In this document: one piece after another, positions 58,641-64,000 of the stretch
Layout of the letters: each line of letters opens with the position of its first letter
Position numbering within the stretch: position 1 is the first letter of the stretch
Assembly (NCBI GenBank): GCA_002914845.1
Contig: JXTC01000211.1
Coordinates: 297,069 to 361,068 of the forward strand
Reading direction: 5' to 3'
Source of the DNA: Trema orientale
Taxonomy: Eukaryota; Streptophyta; Magnoliopsida; Rosales; Cannabaceae
Length of the DNA: 64,000 nt
Notes under the pieces: model-generated
The model's input: only the letters and a program-made list of their open reading frames with translations
Told to the model about the DNA's origin: nothing
Databases searched by the model: none
Made by a program: the position numbers and the translations under genes

Positions 58641-59262
58641 AGCCACTCGATAAATTGTGTCAACTAGCTAGATATGTCAAGTAGCTAGACACCTTTTCTA
58701 GACCACTCGACAATTGGTGCCACTAACATATATGTTATGAGTGTTGAGGAAATATTTGAAAAAGAAAAGATAGAAAAGAAATAAATATACATAAGTAAAC
58801 AAAAAATTAAGAAATAATACTGCTAAACTATCTAGAAGATTTGACATGTGTATTTAGTGGCTAGACATATAGGTTTAGTGACTAGACACATGTGTCTGGT
58901 GGCTAAGCATTTGTGTTTAGTTTGACATGTATGGTTAGAGCCTAGAAAATACTTTGGATTGCTCCACATATGTTATCGAGTAACCATTTTACATTCTGGA
59001 AAATGGCTAGACAGTAGTGTCTAGACACTCGATCCTATTGTCAAGCATTCTGGATAGGGTGTCAAGCATGATCGAGATAGTGTCGAGTGCCTATATCGAC
59101 AATGGATGAGACATTGCTCGACAAGGGTTTCTAGCATGGTCAAGAAGATGTCGAGTGCTTAGAATACATGGCTCGATAGGAATATCAAGTATAGTCGAGA
59201 ATGTATGACTTATCTAGCACTCGACGTGGTGTCTAGCACCTCGACATCCCTGTCTAGCAAAA
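58641..59262. repeat. Array of CTAGACA / CTCGACA dyad motifs, locus C
   Basis: Dozens of words such as gctagacac, ctcgacat and tgtctagc are spread over 620 bp, in both orientations. Dyads include ctagacagtagtgtctag (59007-59024) and the near-perfect ctagacaccttttctag (58685-58701). The motif is shared with Mutator-like elements A and B. Confidence 0.75.
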
Positions 59263-59559
59263 TCTGGATATCATTTTTGACCCAGATATGCATTGTAGTT
59301 TAGAGCTTTTCAAGCTCAAAAAATTCCCACAAGGTTTCTATTTTTTCATTATAGTTTTAGTTCCTACAGAAAAAATATCTTTTAAATCTACCAAGGGAAC
59401 AAGAATCTTAGCAAAGATTAAATGTTGATTTGAAACTTAAATATTGCAATGGGAGAAAACTTGAAGAGGAAAGTATAATGAGGAAACATTTTCATACAAT
59501 GAATTCAAGAAATACAAAATATCAAAGAGAAAAGAATTTTAGAATTCCCCCTCTTTGAA

Positions 59560-60450
59560 GAGCTTGAAGGTGTTAATGAAGATTGTCAATCTCCTCCTCC
59601 AAGGTTGGTTCTTACTCTCTTGATTCTTCTCTCAAATATTTGCTCTCAATATAATCACTCTCTGAATATAGAAAATACAAAGAAAAACTCTCAAGAAAAT
59701 AAAGAGAAAAAGCTAAGAACAAACTATAATGTTAATGTTGATGAAGAAATCAAGAAATGGATAGGTTGGAACATGTATTGATCTTCTTCTTCCTCCTCTT
59801 CCTCTCCTTCTATGGCTGCCGCTCTCTTTTTTTCTATCTCCACATATCTCTTTCAACCCCAAAGATAGGATTTTAAAGAGGTAGCTCGTGCAAACCTAAA
59901 GTAGGCTGAATCTGGACCTTTGGATCATCAAAAAGTTGATCTCGGCTGTCAATTTTTGACTCAGGACGCAGGAGGTGATGCCGCGGCGATATTATTGGTA
60001 CTGCAGCACCAAAACTACCCGAGAGTTAGCGCTGCGGTGCCACTTTTTAGCACTGCAGTGCCACTTTTCTACTAGTTTGATGCTTCGGCTTCCCGGGTGC
60101 ACTATTTCTTCGTTTGAGCTCCGGTTTGCCTCATTTTCGTTGCATTACGACCGTATCAGATTCAACTTCAATTCTAATCATTTAAAAGACCCATTTATGC
60201 TGTACAAATTCATCTCATTTTGCATCAAATACCTTTATTTCATTCTTCTATAAACACAAACACACAAAACATCAAAACAACAAGAAAAATACTTGAAACA
60301 ACTTAATATAAACAAGAACATAGCAATACTTAAGACAAATTAGCACTAGATAACTCTAATTTTATGGAGTTAACAAGGAAGACTATGTTCTTCAAGATTA
60401 ATAGATGAAGAAAATCATTACTTTTGGGTATTTTCATATTTTTGGCCAGG
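59560..60450. mobile_element. Retroelement-derived non-coding block related to 12.9-13.5 kb
   Basis: The 60075-60260 part matches 13340-13480 (for example 'gggtgcactatttcttcgtt' here and 'gggtgcgctatttcttcgtt' there, then 'gattcaacttcaat'). A GC-richer passage (59985-60060) has repeated 'gcactgcagtgccac' words. No gene is supported. Confidence 0.6.
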
Positions 60451-60479
60451 ATGAGAAAAAGAAAAAGAAAAAACGTGAA

Positions 60480-60681
60480 GAAGAAGATGGAAAAAAAAAG
60501 AGCTAATTTATTTTTTTTTTCCGTTTAAATTTAGTTTTTTTTATTTATTTTAAATCAGGGGCATATAGTTATTTCACATTGTTATTTTTGTAAAAAAGGA
60601 TTTATATTTATACCATAATTTTTAAAAGGAGTCTAGTTCCTAAAATTCACTATGGAGAGGGTCTATTTCACCTACTTTCCC
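60480..60681. mobile_element. Terminal region of a Mutator-like element, locus C
   Basis: This matches the right ends of elements A and B ('tagttcctaaaattcactat' here; 'tgtattttctaaaattaact' in B) and ends CTTTCCC. With the motif array at 58641 it suggests a third, larger member of the family, about 2 kb, whose left end I cannot find. Confidence 0.55.
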
Positions 60682-60693
60682 AACTAGATAATA

Positions 60694-62852
60694 TGTAAAA
60701 ACTCGAAATTTAAGAGGGTAAATTGAAATTTTACTAATTTCTAGATTAATTAATAGAGGGATTTAATTGTAAAATTTCTTTGAAAATGGGGACTAAATTG
60801 TAATTTTTGGGAACTAAATTGAAAGAGTTTTAAAAAATAACGGACTATTGTGTAATTTTTAAAAATTGCATAATCCATTACTGTAGGGCCACGTGGACTA
60901 CCTCATTTTCCTTCTCTTCTTTCTCTCTCTTGCTCGTTGAGCCGCCAATGGAGGAAGGGACCACCGAGCAACCACCGGCCATTGTCTGGCCGTCCCGACC
61001 CCCGGCGCTACCTCATCGTGCCGTCAGTGTTGTTGTCCCCGAGCCGCTAGAGAGCCACCGTCGCTAGAAACCTCTGTTTGGAGAAGTTTTGAATTTTTGA
61101 CGCCGTTTCGGACTGTTTCAAGTCATGTTCTTGGGCTCGTTAGGTTCGTATCGTCGAGAGGAATCTCCAAGTATCTATTCCGTGACTCCATTTTGCTCGG
61201 TTTGAGAGTTGCCGTTATTAAGTAGTCTGAGCTTTGAAATTTAAGATTTGACTATTTGATTAAACCGTTGGATTGTATTTTGATGTCATTTTTGGAATGT
61301 ACTCGTGAAATGGAGAAGTTTGATATATATATATATATATTGACTATATTTGGTGATCAGCACGAAAAACGAAATCGGACGGCTAAGATTTGTCTCGTTT
61401 TGCATGCCACCGGTCCGGTTTTGGCCCGACCCGAATTGGACGAATTATATGTCTAACGTAACTATTTTAGATGCTAGGAATTCAGTGAAGAGGTCCGTTT
61501 TTTGATTTGAAGCTCCGTTGAGAAGTTGATTTTTTACAAGAGAGTGATCGAAGGCTTAGAATTGGTTCTCAACCCTCCGAACAATCGTCCAATGACACCT
61601 TGAGGTTCTAATAACATAGTATCGATATTCTAGTGAGGTAGGAATTCGGTTACCTTTATTTTATATCATTTTTCATAAAAATTTATTTATACTAAATATG
61701 ATGACAAACGTGATTTTAGAACTGTTTTGGATATCTGTGATAGAATTTGATTGTATGATATATATTGTATTACTCTGGGACTTTTCTGAGTGTAGGTTAT
61801 TTTTTAGTATATCAAAAATAGGGCCATTATGCTGCCCATTTTTCTATAAAACTTAATATATTTGTTTTATTGAAAAACTAGAGCATGATTATTTTCACAC
61901 TTCCATTCCATATTGCACGTGTCATAGGATCATACATAAGCACCATGTTAGTATAGTGGGTTTACAGTGTAGCAATGCGTACCCCACCGTCAGTATAGAC
62001 TCCGTAAACCTGCACAGGATTTGTTTTCTCTGATTACCTCCCCATTTGGCAGGCATAGGCAATACAGTTGTCCCTGTAGGTTTGGTAGGCGACACATGGG
62101 TATCCCCTCCGGATATGGGCTTAGGTGTCAGGCAGGCTGTTCGGTACACTTAGTGCCATCATCCTAAGTTTTCATTGATGAGAGGATATGAGCTCATGGA
62201 TATGGGTTGATTGCTATCATATACTAATGAATTGAATGGTTCTGACTATACTATTTTATATCTATACATATGGATTGCCGATTTTGGACGATCATATATG
62301 TATTGGATTAAACTGACCATGCATGAACTTTCCATCACTAAAGTATTTTCAATCGAGGTAACTAATCCTACTAGGCATTTTATACTCACCCCCTACCCTA
62401 CCTTCCTTCCTCATGTAGTGTTTAGTACAACTTGGGTAATCAAGAGGATTAAGAGGTTATCTTTGACTGTAGTTCGTTGTCTTAGATGCTAGAAGCTTGG
62501 TGTTATTGTGATGTTTGGATTGTTTAGATTTGATTTAGCATTAAACCAAGATTACTACTTTCTATTAAGTCTGTGAACTTTATGTATGCCATTTTGGTAT
62601 TTAATATTTGTTGTGGATGATGATGATGCTTGAACTTAAATTTGAATTATGTTTTTCTGTTGTTATTCGATCTATGTTTAATAGTGTATACGAACTACGG
62701 GAGAGGTTCACTGGATTAGATTCAAATATTTTATTTAAATAGATTGTTTTACTAAATTGAAACTTTTAAAGACCTTTTTAAAATAAATTAAGGAATTTTC
62801 TAAATTAGTGAAATTCTCCTTCTGCCACTGACCCGGGTTTTAGGTCGTGACA
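60694..62852 (+). mobile_element. Solo LTR (gypsy, chromovirus type), 2.16 kb
   Basis: It starts TGTAAAAACTCG and ends TTTTAGGTCGTGACA. Flanks TAATA (60689-60693) and TATTA (62853-62857) are an imperfect 5-bp duplication. It is related to 23517-25638. A GC-rich stretch at 60940-61100 is placed like the one in that copy. An AT repeat lies at 61325-61340. The 94-codon plus ORF at 62211 has no domain. Confidence 0.8.
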
Positions 62853-63239
62853 TATTAGGTATTCAATATTAAGATACCTGATAATTTGACACTATAGTAT
62901 TTTAATTCAGATTTTTACTAACATAAATGTTTACTTGATTTCCAAAAAGACTTTAGCTAATGTTAGTGTTATTTTGACGTAATTGAAAATATTAATTCGA
63001 TGTTTGTTTAAAATTGTTGACATTTTACAGTATAAAGGTGGACAATAAGTGCTTGTGATTTGTCATTCTTTTATTTCATTGTTAGTAGGTATTACATTAT
63101 ATTTCATGTATTTTTTTATGTAAGTTGACCAGTTTCGCTAATTTAGTAGATCAACAATATAGTCGATACAATTTCTTGTGAACTATGCAAATTGTGTCAG
63201 TCATTGTCAACCATTAGACGTCATGGATCTTAATTTATT
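62853..63239. other. Intergenic or decayed element, no gene seen
   Basis: AT-rich; nothing recognisable between the solo LTR and the gag remnant. Confidence 0.5.
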
Positions 63240-63852
63240 AGCCAAAACAATGTCTCGACTATCCTTAGATTTAGCTTATTGGTGCTTATTCCTGTTATAT
63301 TTGCACCTAAGACTTTGCTAACACATTCTCCATGGTTCTGCAAGGGTATTTGTTTAGCTCTTTATAAAGATCTAAGTCGTGGTAAAGGCCCTTGAGAAAT
63401 GCAGAGATGGCTATCTATGGATTAAAGTTAATAATGGAAATTTTCTCCTTATTGAAGCAACCCTTAAAGTCCTACAATGGTTCTCCCATCTGTTAGACAA
63501 TGCCTTGTAGCTCTTTTGATTCCTTCTATAGCTTTCTACTACTAGCAAATTGCTCTAAAAAAATACCAGTTAATTGAGAAAAAGAAGAGATAGAGTTATT
63601 TGAGACATTGATATACCACTAAAGGGCTAGCCTAACAAGGCTAGAGACAAACACTTTACACATGCATGCTTCACGTAGATCACGTGGGATAATTATTGCG
63701 AGCATCTTTTTGATACTGGGCAATATTATCATCAGGGTTCATTGTTCTATCAAATATCTTCATGTTGGGGAAGATGAACTTGCATGGCATTTCTACTAAG
63801 GCGATGTGATCCAGGAATAAAGAGTCAGCATAGTAGCTAGCCACACTCTTCT
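63240..63852 (-). pseudogene. Tat/Athila-type gypsy gag fragment
   Basis: Minus-strand fragments read MPCKFIFPNMKIFDRTMNPD then DNIAQYQ (Gag core opening MPxxFKxPxIKxYDGTxDPDDHLxxY), ALQWYINVSNNSISSFSQL, and LTLIHR...LHFSRAF (SDTAISAFRRGL-like). Stops and frameshifts are many. Its N-terminal continuation is cut by an LTR starting at 63853. Confidence 0.72.
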
Positions 63853-64000
63853 TGTCACGACCCAAAACCCGGGCCAGTGGCAGAAGGGGAATTTCACAAA
63901 GATGAGAAATTCCTTGATTTATTTGAAAAATGTCTAAAAAGTTTTGGTTTTGTAAACAGTCCATTAAAATAAAATATTTAGAATTTCATCCCGTGAACCT
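63853..64000 (-). repeat. LTR end of the 60694-62852 family, inverted, cut by window edge
   Basis: The plus strand begins TGTCACGACCCAAAACCCGG, the exact complement style of the GGTCGTGACA end at 62852. It matches the complement of about 62690-62852 through 'ggaatttcac' and 'ggttcac' words. The rest lies right of the window. Confidence 0.8.

Noticed and set aside
58641-59262. CTAGACA array as a CRISPR or centromeric satellite
   Set aside because: Motif spacing is irregular, orientation varies and there is no constant unit length.

Overview
This is a stretch of a plant nuclear genome, most likely a eudicot. It is strongly AT-rich and full of degenerate LTR retrotransposons (Ty1/copia, and Ty3/gypsy of chromovirus and Tat/Athila type), solo LTRs and small inverted-repeat DNA transposons. 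I see no bacterial-style operons, CRISPR arrays, rRNA or tRNA genes. One ordinary host gene is intact: an ARGLU1-type arginine/glutamate-rich protein on the minus strand (39310-45666). It has four coding exons whose splice sites and phases join into a 278-residue reading frame. No species can be named from the sequence alone.

Layout. 1-11536: a degraded minus-strand copia element with long LTRs, interrupted by a gypsy-type solo LTR (about 4218-7843). 11537-14697: non-coding retroelement sequence with a 380-bp direct repeat. 14686-31310: a nested stack. A Tat-type gypsy integrase is cut into four pieces (14686-14722, 22888-23516, 25639-25761, 27501-27810) by a chromovirus (14723-22887) and two solo LTRs (23517-25638, 25762-27500). 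A third solo LTR lies at 28287-30085, and an intron-containing antisense ORF (30566-31310) lies downstream. 31311-33570: copia-type LTR pieces. 33690-38220: tandem repeats and nested foldback or Mutator-like elements. 39310-46360: the ARGLU1-like gene with a Mutator-type MITE in intron 2; a sister MITE lies upstream (46812-47008). 48971-53869: a tandem repeat and a decayed minus-strand copia element. 53870-58560: an LTR-like block, a 363-bp foldback, and a minus-strand chromovirus gag split by a copia-type solo LTR. 58640-60681: a long array of CTAGACA/CTCGACA motifs and a Mutator-like terminus. 60694-62852: a solo LTR. 63240-64000: a Tat/Athila gag fragment cut by an inverted LTR of the same family.

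How the parts relate. Target-site duplications and reading frames that resume across insertions give a relative order: the Tat element came first, then the chromovirus and the solo LTRs. I found no new enzymatic system. The most unusual items are (1) a dyad CTAGACA-N3/4-TGTCTAG shared by two Mutator-like elements with 9-bp duplications and a third locus, (2) a spliced antisense ORF behind the Tat integrase, (3) an inverted pair of chromovirus LTRs and (4) MITEs of one family in and beside the only intact gene.
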